This document shows positions 17,118 to 25,654 of a DNA stretch of 64,000 nt, in pieces. Numbering within the stretch: position 1 is the stretch's first letter; every line of letters starts with the position of its first letter. The notes below the pieces were generated by a model. That model ran no database searches and was not told the DNA's origin. It saw nothing but the letters and a program-made list of their open reading frames with translations. A program made the translations under genes and the position numbers. The DNA is from JBNKVT01 sp050299335 (GTDB lineage: Bacteria; Pseudomonadota; Alphaproteobacteria; Rhodobacterales; Rhodobacteraceae), in NCBI GenBank assembly GCA_050299335.1, contig JBNKVT010000021.1:186001-250000 (forward strand), given 5' to 3'.

Positions 17118-17861
17118 TTGGAAGAGATCATCGAATGCGCGGATCTGAAATTCCCGGTCCGACCGGGGATCCATAGCGACAAGACGCTCTGGAAACTGCG
17201 CAATGGCCGCCACGAAAAGCGCGAGCGCTGGATGCTGAAGCGCTTTGCCTTTGACGACGACGTGGTGCTCGATATCGGCGCCGGTCTCGGCCTGATCGCC
17301 ATGTCGGCGGCGCGGCTGGAGGGGGTGGACAGGGTCGTCACCGTCGAGGCCAATCCCAAGCTGCTGGACCTGCTGAAGGAGACTTTCGCGCTGAACGGGG
17401 TCAAGAATATCTCGCTTGTTCACGGTGTGCTCGAGAACCGGCCGCGAACCAAAACCCGGACCTTCTATCTCAACGGCATCACCGCCTCGTCGCTGACCCG
17501 CCCGAAGAGCTTCGACAGCAAGGTGCGGGTGCCGGTGCGGGATTTTTCCACGGTCCTGCGCGAGACCGGAGCGACGGTGATCACCTGCGATATCGAGGGC
17601 GGCGAGCTGGCGCTTCTGGGCGACGCCGATCTGTCGGTGGTTCGCCATATCATGCTTGAACTGCATCCCAAGATCTATGGGCCCCAGGGGGTGAAACGGC
17701 TGTTCGATTCTCTGAGCGCGAAGGGATTTGCCTATAATGCGATGTGTTCGGGCGGCTATGTCGTGAGCTTCTCGCGCATCGAGGACGACGACCCGCCCGA
17801 TGACGTCGCGAAGGGAAGGATACCGCCCGGACTGTGGCGGAATGTCCGGGTGAAGGCATAG
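17118..17861 (+). CDS. FkbM-type SAM-dependent methyltransferase
   Basis: A 247-residue protein has a class I SAM motif VVLDIGAGLGLIAMSAA, then TVEANPKLLDLLKETF and, further on, DIEGGELALLGDADL, the arrangement of the FkbM methyltransferase family. Members methylate hydroxyl groups on sugars or small molecules; the substrate here is unknown. No ATG fits the start. TTG at 17118 has GGG eight bases before it; GTG at 17100 is the main alternative. It follows ileS after about 150 bases and is followed by the composite repeat at 17879. Confidence 0.8.
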   Translation: MEEIIECADLKFPVRPGIHSDKTLWKLRNGRHEKRERWMLKRFAFDDDVVLDIGAGLGLIAMSAARLEGVDRVVTVEANPKLLDLLKETFALNGVKNISLVHGVLENRPRTKTRTFYLNGITASSLTRPKSFDSKVRVPVRDFSTVLRETGATVITCDIEGGELALLGDADLSVVRHIMLELHPKIYGPQGVKRLFDSLSAKGFAYNAMCSGGYVVSFSRIEDDDPPDDVAKGRIPPGLWRNVRVKA

Positions 17862-18172
17862 AGGCCGGCGTTCCCGGCTAGAGCGATGGCGAGGAAATCG
17901 GCAACGATTTCAGACTCGGACATCGCGTAAAATCAAATGGTTAGAGCGCTTTGCGCCTGACCGAATTCACTTATTCATTCCGATCCGCGAGACAGCGTTT
18001 GCTTAGCAAATGCGTTCGCGGTTTGGAATGAATTCGATTTGGCGCAAAATGCAATAGAGTGTCGTTCCTGATTCAGAAATCTAGGACGATGCTCTAACGA
18101 CGGTTAATGAGCAAAACTGGCGTCCTGCCGCCCGTGATCATCTCGGACAGGCAAGGTGGGCTTGAACCCGTC
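17862..18172. other. Intergenic region filled by a composite repeat
   Basis: The 311 bases between the FkbM and permease genes (which converge here) contain no gene. Most of the region is the repeat at 17879-18097; the remaining 75 bases carry no recognisable terminator. Confidence 0.6.
17879..18097. repeat. Composite nested palindromic repeat, long copy
   Basis: The outer part starts TAGAGCGATGGCGAG and ends GGACGATGCTCTAA. It matches the shorter element at 59401-59506 along both flanks (GCGATG...CATCGCG, GGTTAGAGC, ATTCAGAAATC, GGACGATG). Between them this copy has an extra module of about 110 bases (roughly 17948-18060) with inverted ATTCATTCC and GGAATGAAT arms and GCGTTCGC, the same module as at 10821-10881. 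Confidence 0.75.
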
Positions 18173-18985
18173 TCACTTTGCAGAACCGCGACGGTTCAGC
18201 CGCTTTTCGACCCCGCGCAGGATCAGCGACAGGCCGATGGTCAGGACCAGGTAGAGAAAGGTCACGATGTTGTAGGTCTCCAGATACCGGAAGGAGCCCG
18301 CCGCATAGACCTTGCCGAGCTGGGTGATATCGGCGACGCCGAGGACCGAGACGAGCGAGCTGTCCTTGATCAGGGCGATGAAGAAATTGCCCAGAGGCGG
18401 CAGCATCACCCGGACCGCCTGGGGCAGCACGATCAGCCGGAAACGCTGCCAGCCGGTCAGGCCCAGCGCCTTGGCGGCATCGGTCTGACCGCTGTCGACG
18501 GACAAGATCCCGGCGCGGAAGACCTCGGCGATATAGGCCGAATAGCCCAGCGACAGGGCGATGATCGCCCGCCACATCAGCGACAGGTCGCGGGTCTTCA
18601 TCGGGTCGAGGCCGAGGGGTTCGCGGACTTCGTTGATCAGAGCGACAAGGCCCGGTCCGGCGACGAAGGCTATATAGAACAGCAGCACCAGGATCGGGAT
18701 ACCGCGCAGGATCTCGATGAAGAACCGCGCGATCTGCCTCAGAACGACGAAGCGCGACAGCACCGCCACCGCCAGTCCCAGCCCCAGAAGCGAAGCGAAA
18801 GCAAAGGAGACCACGGTGACGAAGACCGTGATCCAGGCGCCACGCATCAGGGTCGAGAATACCTGCGAATAGAGATCATTGGCCTGGATGCGCCAGCCGA
18901 ACCACAGGGCCAGCAGCCCAGCTGCGAGCAGCCACCATGGGAAATCCCTGTCGCCGGTTTCGGTCTGTTTCGGTGTCGGTTCCAC
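18173..18985 (-). CDS. Amino-acid ABC transporter permease (HisM/GlnP type), orphan
   Basis: A 270-residue inner-membrane protein has a first hydrophobic segment near residues 16-30, then the family core: TLMRGAWITVFVTVVSFAFASLLGL, EILRGIPILVLLFY, and the ATPase-contact EAA loop (SLGYSAYIAEVFRAGILSVDSGQTDAAKALGLT, with RLIVLPQAVRVMLPP after it). These features define polar amino-acid permeases. No binding protein, second permease or ATPase lies nearby, so partners must be encoded elsewhere. The GTG at 18985 is preferred because AGGAGG precedes it; the ATG at 19018 lacks a ribosome-binding site. Confidence 0.87.
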   Translation of the reverse strand: MEPTPKQTETGDRDFPWWLLAAGLLALWFGWRIQANDLYSQVFSTLMRGAWITVFVTVVSFAFASLLGLGLAVAVLSRFVVLRQIARFFIEILRGIPILVLLFYIAFVAGPGLVALINEVREPLGLDPMKTRDLSLMWRAIIALSLGYSAYIAEVFRAGILSVDSGQTDAAKALGLTGWQRFRLIVLPQAVRVMLPPLGNFFIALIKDSSLVSVLGVADITQLGKVYAAGSFRYLETYNIVTFLYLVLTIGLSLILRGVEKRLNRRGSAK

Positions 18986-19101
18986 CGCGCCTCCTTGTCC
19001 GGCGCCCGAGTTTGGCATGTGCCCCGGAGGAACGGAAGCGGCATATGGCCAGTGGCAGGGTCGCTGGGGTCGCAAATGGTGGCGGTCGACCGCAACTGCC
19101 G

Positions 19102-20142
19102 TCAGACCGCCTGTCGTTCGAGAACCCGGGCCTCGGCGAAGGACAGCAATTTTCGGCTGTCCTCGTCCCAGAGATGCAGCCGCGCATTGACGAGGCTTTC
19201 GCGGATGGTCATCAGGTTGTTCTCGGCCAGTTCCTTGTGGTCCCGGATCACCTCCGGCAGCCGGTAGAAGGGGATGCGGCTGTAAAGATGATGCACATGG
19301 TGGATGCCGATATTGGCGCTGAACCACTGCAGCACCGCCGGCATCCGGTAGTAGGAACTGCCGTGCAGTGCGGCCTCATGCAGCTGCCAGTCGGCTTCCG
19401 GGTCCCAGTTGGTTTCCTCGAACTGGTGCTGGACATAGAACAGCCAGACCCCGGCCGCCGCCGCCAGCAGCGTCGTCGGCAGAAAGATCAGCAGGACCGG
19501 CATCAGCCCGCCGAAGCTCCAGATCACGAAGAGCGCTGTAAGGATGGCGAAATTGGTGGCCATTGCACTCGCCCAGTATTTGACCTGGTTCATCAGTCCA
19601 AGCGGCACCCGATGCTGAACGAAGAACAGATAGCCCGGTCCAAGCCCGAACAGCGTGATCGGGTTGCGATAGAGCCGGTAGACCAGCTTGCCCGCCGGTG
19701 ACAGGGCCCGGTATTCGGCCACGGTCAGCGTGTGGACATCGCCCATGCCGCGCCGGTCGAGATTGCCCGAGGCGCTGTGATGTTCGGAATGGGTGCGGCG
19801 CCAGACATCGTAGGGCGTCAGCGTCAGCACCCCGATCACCCGTCCGGTCCAGTCGCTGAGCGTGCGGTTGGCAAAGAACGAGCCGTGCCCGCAATCATGC
19901 TGGATGGCGAAGAGCCTCAGCAGGAAACCCGCGTTCAGGCACGAGATCGCCAGCGTCAGCCACGGGCTGACCGACAGCGACCACCAGGCCAGCGCCCAGA
20001 GCACCGCGAAGGGCACCAGGGTTACCGACAGTTCGAACACGCTGCGTGCCTGGCTGGGTTCGCGGTAGCGCGCCAGGGTCTTGACCCAGTCGCGGGCGGC
20101 AATGGTGAAAGTCTCGGCCGTTTGGGTGGGGGATGGGGTCAT
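19102..20142 (-). CDS. Membrane fatty acid desaturase
   Basis: This 346-residue protein has the three histidine boxes that bind the diiron centre of membrane desaturases: HDCGH (82-86), HSEHH (118-122) and HHVHH (281-285), separated by four or so membrane segments. It probably introduces a double bond into acyl lipids, resembling the delta-12/omega-3 type by box spacing. The substrate is not determined. It precedes the ABC permease on the same strand (116-base gap). The start at 20142 is the first ATG; the upstream ribosome-binding signal is only AGGC. Confidence 0.9.
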   Translation of the reverse strand: MTPSPTQTAETFTIAARDWVKTLARYREPSQARSVFELSVTLVPFAVLWALAWWSLSVSPWLTLAISCLNAGFLLRLFAIQHDCGHGSFFANRTLSDWTGRVIGVLTLTPYDVWRRTHSEHHSASGNLDRRGMGDVHTLTVAEYRALSPAGKLVYRLYRNPITLFGLGPGYLFFVQHRVPLGLMNQVKYWASAMATNFAILTALFVIWSFGGLMPVLLIFLPTTLLAAAAGVWLFYVQHQFEETNWDPEADWQLHEAALHGSSYYRMPAVLQWFSANIGIHHVHHLYSRIPFYRLPEVIRDHKELAENNLMTIRESLVNARLHLWDEDSRKLLSFAEARVLERQAV

Positions 20143-20306
20143 GGGCCTGCCGTTTTTCTTGTCGTTCTGTTCCGGATATCCGACCCCATGGGCATAGCAA
20201 GCATTTTTTAACGATGCGTTGATAAGTCGCGGGTTTCAGGGGGAGGGCGCAGAAGGGTTCATTCCGCATCGTCCGGGGCGGTTCCGGTCCCTGAAAGCAC
20301 TATTTT

Positions 20307-21173
20307 CTAAGGCCCGACACCGTTCGGCGGCGCATCCCGCCCGTCGTCTCGCCGCCTGGGCGGATACCGCCAGAGGACGAAGGTGGTCAGCGCCAGCATG
20401 CCGATACAGGCGATGCCGCTTTCGCCTGCCAGAAGCTCGCGCGTCCAACCGGCGTGGTAGGTCGTCGCGGTATCGAGGCGCTCCCAGGCATCGTTGAACA
20501 CCGTATGGGCAAGGGCGGCGGGCCAGACGCTCGCCGAGGACAGCCGCAGCCATCCATAGACCCCGCCGCCCAGCGTCAGGGTCACCAGGAACAGCGGCAC
20601 GATCAGCAGGATCTGGCCCTCGGAATGGTAGAAGGGCGTCAGCAGGATCAGCGGCAGGTGCCAGACCCCGTGCGCGAAACCGGTGGCCAGGCTGGCACGA
20701 CCAGCCCCCATCGCCGCGAGACGCGGCAGCAGGTAGCCGCGCCAGCCGATCTCTTCCCCCAGACCGCCGAGGAGCGTGCCGAGAATGATGTTGACCACAA
20801 GACGAAAAGTATCACGCAGCGGATCGACGTCCGGTCCGGGACCGGAAACCGTCCCCGCCGGCCCCAGCCAGACCGCGAGATAGCCGGGCAGGATCACGGC
20901 AAGTGGCAGAAGCACGGCCAGCGGCCAGTACGGCAGACCGGCGCGCCCGATCCCGGTCTCCGCCCAGCCTGCCCGCGTCCTGCCGTCCCGCACGATGACG
21001 AGTTTCATCACCAGAACCGCCACCAGGGGCGTGAACATGGTCAGCAGCAGCACGGCAGGGCCGAGCCAGGGCGATGCCAGCGCGACAATCACCGCAAGCC
21101 CGAAGGCGATCACGTAGAACCCGGCCGCCTCGCGCCGGGCGGCCTTGTCCAGCAGTCTCCATCCCAGCCACAT
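20307..21173 (-). CDS. CPBP family intramembrane metalloprotease
   Basis: The 288-residue protein has about eight membrane segments and the CPBP (CAAX protease/bacteriocin-processing) motifs: EEIGWRGYLLPRL with the glutamate pair at 140-141, FAHGVWHLPL with His168 and His172, and HTVFN further on. These residues form the metal site of the Rce1-like fold. The substrate is unknown; bacterial members act in peptide maturation, immunity to bacteriocins or stress signalling. It is divergent from the MFS gene, with 166 bases between, and ends about 164 bases upstream of the desaturase. Confidence 0.88.
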   Translation of the reverse strand: MWLGWRLLDKAARREAAGFYVIAFGLAVIVALASPWLGPAVLLLTMFTPLVAVLVMKLVIVRDGRTRAGWAETGIGRAGLPYWPLAVLLPLAVILPGYLAVWLGPAGTVSGPGPDVDPLRDTFRLVVNIILGTLLGGLGEEIGWRGYLLPRLAAMGAGRASLATGFAHGVWHLPLILLTPFYHSEGQILLIVPLFLVTLTLGGGVYGWLRLSSASVWPAALAHTVFNDAWERLDTATTYHAGWTRELLAGESGIACIGMLALTTFVLWRYPPRRRDDGRDAPPNGVGP

Positions 21174-21339
21174 GCCTGACCCCGAACGGTTGCACGCCCT
21201 GCCCCGGTGACCGGTCTGACGGGCTCCGGTCGCACTACCGATAGGCCCCGCAGCCCGGTCCGGTCAATCCCCTCCGCTTCGCTGTCGATGAGGCCACTAT
21301 CCCCTCGCCAATCCCGGCGGACGGGCGTAAGGGAAAGCG

Positions 21340-22587
21340 ATGGCGCATTTTCTGAGACCCCCGATCGTGCCTCTGGCCGAGGCCCGCACCTGGCCGCTCT
21401 GGCGACAGCCGGTGGCGCTTCTGGTGCTGTTCGCCATCGCCGTCCCGGTGTCCTTCGCCACCTGGGTGGCGCTATTGAACAATTTCGTCGTCGAGGTCGC
21501 GGGCTTCGACGGGGTCGGCATAGGCTGGCTGCAGACGGTGCGCGAGATCCCGGGTTTTCTGGCCGTGGTCGTCATCGCCCTGATCATCGTCCTGCGCGAA
21601 CAGGTGCTGGCGCTGCTGATGCTGGCCACACTCGGCGGCGCCATCGCCGTGGTCGCCTGGTTCCCGAGCTTCACCGGCCTGATGCTGACCACGCTGATCT
21701 CGTCCATCGGCTTTCACTATTTCGAGACCGTCAACCAGTCGCTGCAACTGCAATGGATCCCCAAGGACCGTGCCCCGCAGGTGCTCGGCATCCTCGTCGC
21801 CGTCGGCTCGGGCGCATCGCTGGTCGCCTATGTGATCCTCGTCCTCGGCTGGCGGACCTTCGACTGGTCCTACAACGCCGTCTATCTGGTCGGCGGCGGC
21901 GCGACCCTGCTGGTGGCGCTCCTGTGCTGGTTTCTCTACCCGCAATTCGAGGCCCCCGAGCCCCAGACCAAGAAACTGGTGCTCCGCCGCCGCTACTGGC
22001 TTTACTACGCGCTGCAATTCGTCGCCGGCGGCCGTCGGCAGATCTTCGTCGTCTTCGCCGCCTTCATGATGGTTGAACGCTTCGGCTTCGAGGTTCACGA
22101 GGTCACGGCGCTGTTCCTGATCAACTTCGTCGCCAACATGGTCTTCGCCCCGCTGATGGGCCGCATGGTCGCCCTTATCGGCGAGCGGCGGGCGCTGATC
22201 TTCGAGTATTCCGGGCTGATCGTCATCTTCCTCGCCTATGGCGGCATCTATTATTTCGGCTGGGGCGTCGTGGTGGCGGCCACGCTCTACATCCTCGACC
22301 ACCTGTTCTTCGCGCTGGCGCTGGCGATAAAGACCTATTTCCAGAAGATCGCCGACCCCAAGGACATCGCCCCCACCGCCGCGGTCGCCTTCACCATCAA
22401 CCATATCGCCGCCGTCTTTCTGCCGGCGGCCTTGGGCTATCTCTGGATCGTCAATCCCGGTGCGGTCTTCGTCCTTGCAGCCGGCATGGCCTTGTCCTCG
22501 CTGATCCTCGCCCTGATGATCCCCCGCCATCCCGAGCCCGGCAACGAGACGGTGTTCTCGCGCCTCCGGCCCTTGGCAGCAGAATGA
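21340..22587 (+). CDS. MFS transporter
   Basis: A 415-residue protein with twelve predicted membrane segments and a long central loop (about residues 205-225, rich in Lys and Arg before a second six-helix half) fits the major facilitator superfamily. The loop FVANMVFAPLMGRMVALIGERRAL is the family's inter-helix signature, in the second half. The sequence gives no firm clue to substrate. AGGGAAA precedes the ATG. It is divergent from the CPBP gene and is followed by msrA after 77 bases with its own promoter. Confidence 0.85.
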   Translation: MAHFLRPPIVPLAEARTWPLWRQPVALLVLFAIAVPVSFATWVALLNNFVVEVAGFDGVGIGWLQTVREIPGFLAVVVIALIIVLREQVLALLMLATLGGAIAVVAWFPSFTGLMLTTLISSIGFHYFETVNQSLQLQWIPKDRAPQVLGILVAVGSGASLVAYVILVLGWRTFDWSYNAVYLVGGGATLLVALLCWFLYPQFEAPEPQTKKLVLRRRYWLYYALQFVAGGRRQIFVVFAAFMMVERFGFEVHEVTALFLINFVANMVFAPLMGRMVALIGERRALIFEYSGLIVIFLAYGGIYYFGWGVVVAATLYILDHLFFALALAIKTYFQKIADPKDIAPTAAVAFTINHIAAVFLPAALGYLWIVNPGAVFVLAAGMALSSLILALMIPRHPEPGNETVFSRLRPLAAE

Positions 22588-22610
22588 GTGTCACGACCCT
22601 GTGACGTAGC

Positions 22611-22639
22611 TTGGCGGCGCATGGGATCCGGCCTATCTT
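22611..22639 (+). promoter_or_regulatory. Predicted sigma70-type promoter for msrA
   Basis: TTGGCG (22611-22616) and TATCTT (22634-22639) are separated by 17 bases, and the msrA start codon lies 26 bases beyond the -10. The match to consensus is moderate. Confidence 0.4.
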
Positions 22640-22664
22640 GAGCGACGGAAAACGGAGAAACACC

Positions 22665-23315
22665 ATGGTCCTCGGCTTGTTCAAGAAAGCAGAAATGCCC
22701 GCCCCCGGCAGCGCTCTCCCGGGCCGCCCCGATCCGATCCCGACGGCAAAGACCCATTTCGTCAACAGCAATCCGCTGAAGGCCCCTTTCCCGGAAGGCT
22801 TTGAGCAGGCGATGTTCGGCATGGGCTGCTTCTGGGGTGTCGAGCGCCTGTTCTGGAACCTGCCGGGCGTCTGGGTCACCGCCGTCGGTTATGCGGGCGG
22901 CGAGACGCCGAACCCGACCTACGAGGAGGTCTGCACCGGCCGGACCGGCCATAACGAGGTGGTTCTGGTCGTGTACGATCCGGCCCGGATCACCTACGAG
23001 ACGCTTCTGAAGACCTTCTGGGAAGGCCATGACCCGACCCAGGGCATGCGGCAGGGCAATGATCGGGGCACCCAGTACCGGTCGGGCATCTACGCGTTCG
23101 ACGACGCTCAGAGAGCCGCCGCCGAGGCCTCGAAGCCCGAATTTCAGCCCCGTCTGACCGAGGCGGGTTACGGGCCGATCACCACCGAGATCCTTCCGGC
23201 CCCGCCGTTCTATTACGCCGAGGACTATCACCAGCAATACCTCGCCAAGAATCCGCGCGGTTATTGCGGTCTCGGCGGCACCGGCGTCGCCTGCCCCATC
23301 GGTGTCGCGTCCTGA
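22665..23315 (+). CDS. msrA: Peptide methionine (S)-S-oxide reductase MsrA
   Basis: MsrA reduces methionine-S-sulfoxide in proteins. The 216-residue protein carries the catalytic GCFWGVE motif (Cys55), the stretch GYAGGETPNPTYEEVCTGRTGH and the EDYHQQYLAKNPRGYCGLGGTGVAC end, which supplies resolving cysteines. The start at 22665 has ACGGAGA seven bases upstream; an in-frame extension to 22611 would cover the predicted promoter. It is convergent with the Crp/Fnr gene. Confidence 0.95.
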   Translation: MVLGLFKKAEMPAPGSALPGRPDPIPTAKTHFVNSNPLKAPFPEGFEQAMFGMGCFWGVERLFWNLPGVWVTAVGYAGGETPNPTYEEVCTGRTGHNEVVLVVYDPARITYETLLKTFWEGHDPTQGMRQGNDRGTQYRSGIYAFDDAQRAAAEASKPEFQPRLTEAGYGPITTEILPAPPFYYAEDYHQQYLAKNPRGYCGLGGTGVACPIGVAS

Positions 23316-23426
23316 GCGGACAGCGTCGCCTCAACAGTCACTGATTTTTGATTTTCGCGACGTGGGCGGGCCGGGCCAGCGAGGCGAAACATCTGAAAGT
23401 AGGCAAGTTTTCCGGGCTCCGCACCT

Positions 23427-23457
23427 ACCCCCCTCCCCCTTGCAGGGAGAGGGGAGT
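23427..23457. repeat. GC-rich REP-like palindrome, copy 2
   Basis: ACCCCCCTCCCCCTTGCAGGGAGAGGGGAG-type sequence lies between the convergent msrA and Crp/Fnr genes. It is related to copies at 9914, 29632 and 29690 and may serve as a shared transcript end. Confidence 0.55.
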
Positions 23458-23529
23458 CCACTCAGCTCGCAGCGGTAACACCTCGGAATCCGGGAGACCC
23501 CGAGCCAATAGCGGCTGGTCAGGACCGCC

Positions 23530-24222
23530 CTAATTCATATGCCCCGGATAGGGCCCGGTGAACCCGCCGACCCGCGCATCCAGCGCCTCGCGGTCGAGGA
23601 TGTGGATCGAGCCCTTCTCAAGGGCTATAACTCCCGCCTCGCGCAGCAGCCCCAGTTCGCGGTTCACCGTCTGGCGCGAGCAGCCGACCACATTGGCGAT
23701 ATAAGCCTGGCTCTTGGAGATTTCCTTTCGGTCCCGCGACATCTGCTGCAGATAGGCGCAGAGCCGTTTCTCCACCGGGTAGAACTGATCGACAGACTTG
23801 AACCTGTTATCCCTGACCAGCCGCCCGTAGAAGATCGTCACCAGGTTGCGCAGGAACACCGTGTTCTTCAGACAGTCGAACAGCACCGGCTTGGGACAGA
23901 ACAACAGCGTCGTGCTGCCCGCCGCCGATGCGGTCGCCGCACAGGGCTTGTCGGCAATCGCCTCGACCTCGCCGACGATTTCGCCCTGACCGGCGGTGTG
24001 GATGATGACCGTCTGGCCCTCTTCGGTATCGTGAGTGATGTCGAGAGAGCCATGGGCCACCATGAACATCCCCGGCGCCAGTTCCCCCTGTTCCAACACC
24101 ACCGTAGGGCGGTCAAAGATGCGCGGGCTGCATTGCTCCAGGAAATCGACCTTGAAGTCCTCGGGCAGGTCCGCAAGGATTTCCGCCTTCATCAGATGCG
24201 GATAACGCACGCAATTCTTCAT
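23530..24222 (-). CDS. Crp/Fnr family transcriptional regulator
   Basis: The 230-residue protein has a cyclic-nucleotide-binding-type beta roll (about residues 30-120, with GELAPGMFMVAHGSLDITHD and GQGEIVGEVEAIADKP), a long dimer helix and a C-terminal helix-turn-helix (YIANVVGCSRQTVNRELGLLREAG, about 173-196). It lacks the clustered N-terminal cysteines of oxygen-sensing FNR, so it is not a classical iron-sulfur FNR; its signal is unknown. The start overlaps the stop of the cytochrome gene (ATGA), so it is the last gene of the molybdo-oxidoreductase operon and probably regulates it. GGAGGGG precedes the ATG. Confidence 0.9.
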   Translation of the reverse strand: MKNCVRYPHLMKAEILADLPEDFKVDFLEQCSPRIFDRPTVVLEQGELAPGMFMVAHGSLDITHDTEEGQTVIIHTAGQGEIVGEVEAIADKPCAATASAAGSTTLLFCPKPVLFDCLKNTVFLRNLVTIFYGRLVRDNRFKSVDQFYPVEKRLCAYLQQMSRDRKEISKSQAYIANVVGCSRQTVNRELGLLREAGVIALEKGSIHILDREALDARVGGFTGPYPGHMN

Positions 24223-25145
24223 TCTTCCCCTCCCGCGATCGGGGTCATGCCACAGATCGCCTGCCCCGGATCGGCGCAGCAGGAGGCAATCCTGTCCGCC
24301 GAGCCCTGATGAATGACCCGCCAGGCCAGTTCCGTCAAGCCGTGCGCGGGCGGCATGGAATGGTTCAGCGGAAACGCCTGCGCGATCCCGTCCGCCCCCG
24401 GCGGCACCTCGGCCCCGGTCGCCCAGCGGCTGAGCTGGCCGCAAGTCTCGCCGATGCCGATCCGGTGGCAGCCGATGCAGGTGCTGTCGCGCATCTGAAG
24501 CGCCATGCGGGGCCAGTCGGCGAAGCCGTAGGGCTTCTCCACCCGGTCGACATGGTAGTAGCGCCCCAGCGGGTTGACGGGCACATGCGCCCAGACCTGG
24601 CCGACAAAGGGCGAATGCATGAAGGGGTCGTTGTCGTGGCAATTGCCGCAGCCATCGGCGGCAACGTCCTCGGGCGGGTTCCAGAAGCCGCTCTCGTCGG
24701 AGGTCGGCGAGGGGACGAGCGTGCCGTTCACCACGCCACCCTTCGGGGCCGAGGCCTGGAACCAGCAGGTGGCGCCGGTTTCAGCATTGTGGGCGATGAG
24801 GTCGATCTCGTCGAACTCCAGCGAGGCGGCTCCCCGGATCTGTTTCTGGCGGCACATCACCGAGACCTGCTGGTTCGCCACCGACAGGTCCAGAATCCGC
24901 GAATAGGGCACGCATTGCCCGTCCGAGCCCGCGCCATTCGGCAGAAGCGACGGCCGGTCGCAGACCCGGCTGGGATTGTCCGAGGTCACCGGCAGCCCGT
25001 TCAGGGTCACTGGCACCGCCACGCCTTCGGCGCAGGAAAAAGAGGGGAGTTCGCCGATGGCTGCCTCGCACAGCGCGGCATAGGACGCCTCCTCGGCCCC
25101 TGCCCCGCCGGCGATCAGTGTCAGTGCCAGAACCAGCCGCCTCAT
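24219..25145 (-). CDS. Cysteine-rich diheme c-type cytochrome
   Basis: The 308-residue protein has a signal peptide (about residues 1-17) and two haem c sites, CGNCH (166-170) and CIGCH (223-227). Candidate distal methionines are present (M265 and others). An N-terminal domain of about 160 residues contains six further cysteines (26, 38, 62, 78, 98, 127), and more follow near the end (235, 289, 290, 298), so periplasmic disulfides are likely. The gene overlaps by four bases both the upstream iron-sulfur subunit and the downstream Crp/Fnr gene. The position implies it accepts electrons from the molybdenum hydroxylase. I do not recognise a named family for the whole protein. Confidence 0.82.
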   Translation of the reverse strand: MRRLVLALTLIAGGAGAEEASYAALCEAAIGELPSFSCAEGVAVPVTLNGLPVTSDNPSRVCDRPSLLPNGAGSDGQCVPYSRILDLSVANQQVSVMCRQKQIRGAASLEFDEIDLIAHNAETGATCWFQASAPKGGVVNGTLVPSPTSDESGFWNPPEDVAADGCGNCHDNDPFMHSPFVGQVWAHVPVNPLGRYYHVDRVEKPYGFADWPRMALQMRDSTCIGCHRIGIGETCGQLSRWATGAEVPPGADGIAQAFPLNHSMPPAHGLTELAWRVIHQGSADRIASCCADPGQAICGMTPIAGGEE

Positions 25146-25654
25146 CCCTGCCGCTCCCGGTCCAGCACCTTCATCGCCTCCTCGCGCACTGCTTCGTAGT
25201 AGCGCACATAGCCCGAGCAGCGGCAGATATGGGGGCCGATGGCGTCCTCGATGGCGGTGTCGAGACCGGCTTCGGTGACGCCCGAGCCTCTCAGTCCGTC
25301 GAGAAAGATCACCGCCGCCATGACGAAACCGGGGGTGCAGTAGCCGCATTGGAAGGAGAAATGTTCGAGGAAGCGTTCCTGTATCGGGTGCAGGCCCTCC
25401 CCGGACACGCCTTCGACCGTGGTCACGGCGCAGTCGCGCAGGGTCTCCAGCGCGGTCGAGCAGGCGATGACCGGGGTTCCCGCCTCGTTGCCGGTCTTGG
25501 TCACCCGCACCGTGCAGGCCCGGCAGACCCCGATGCCGCAGCAGAGCTTGGTGCCGGTGAGGTTCATCTCGTCATGGAGATAGTCGAGCAGCTTTTCGGC
25601 CCCCCGCCCCTCATCGACCTTCCGGGCCTCGCCGTTTACCGAAAAGGAAATCAT
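25142..25654 (-). CDS. 2x[2Fe-2S] subunit of a molybdenum hydroxylase
   Basis: The 170-residue protein matches the small subunit of two-subunit molybdenum hydroxylases (IorA/CoxS type). A plant-ferredoxin fold has the first cluster ligands Cys39, Cys44, Cys47 and Cys65 (C-x4-C-x2-C). The helical second domain has C-x2-C at 103-106 and C-x-C at 144-146. It passes electrons from the molybdenum cofactor outward. It has no signal peptide of its own, so export would be by co-translocation with the Tat-dependent large subunit. It overlaps the genes on both sides by four bases. Confidence 0.93.
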   Translation of the reverse strand: MISFSVNGEARKVDEGRGAEKLLDYLHDEMNLTGTKLCCGIGVCRACTVRVTKTGNEAGTPVIACSTALETLRDCAVTTVEGVSGEGLHPIQERFLEHFSFQCGYCTPGFVMAAVIFLDGLRGSGVTEAGLDTAIEDAIGPHICRCSGYVRYYEAVREEAMKVLDRERQG

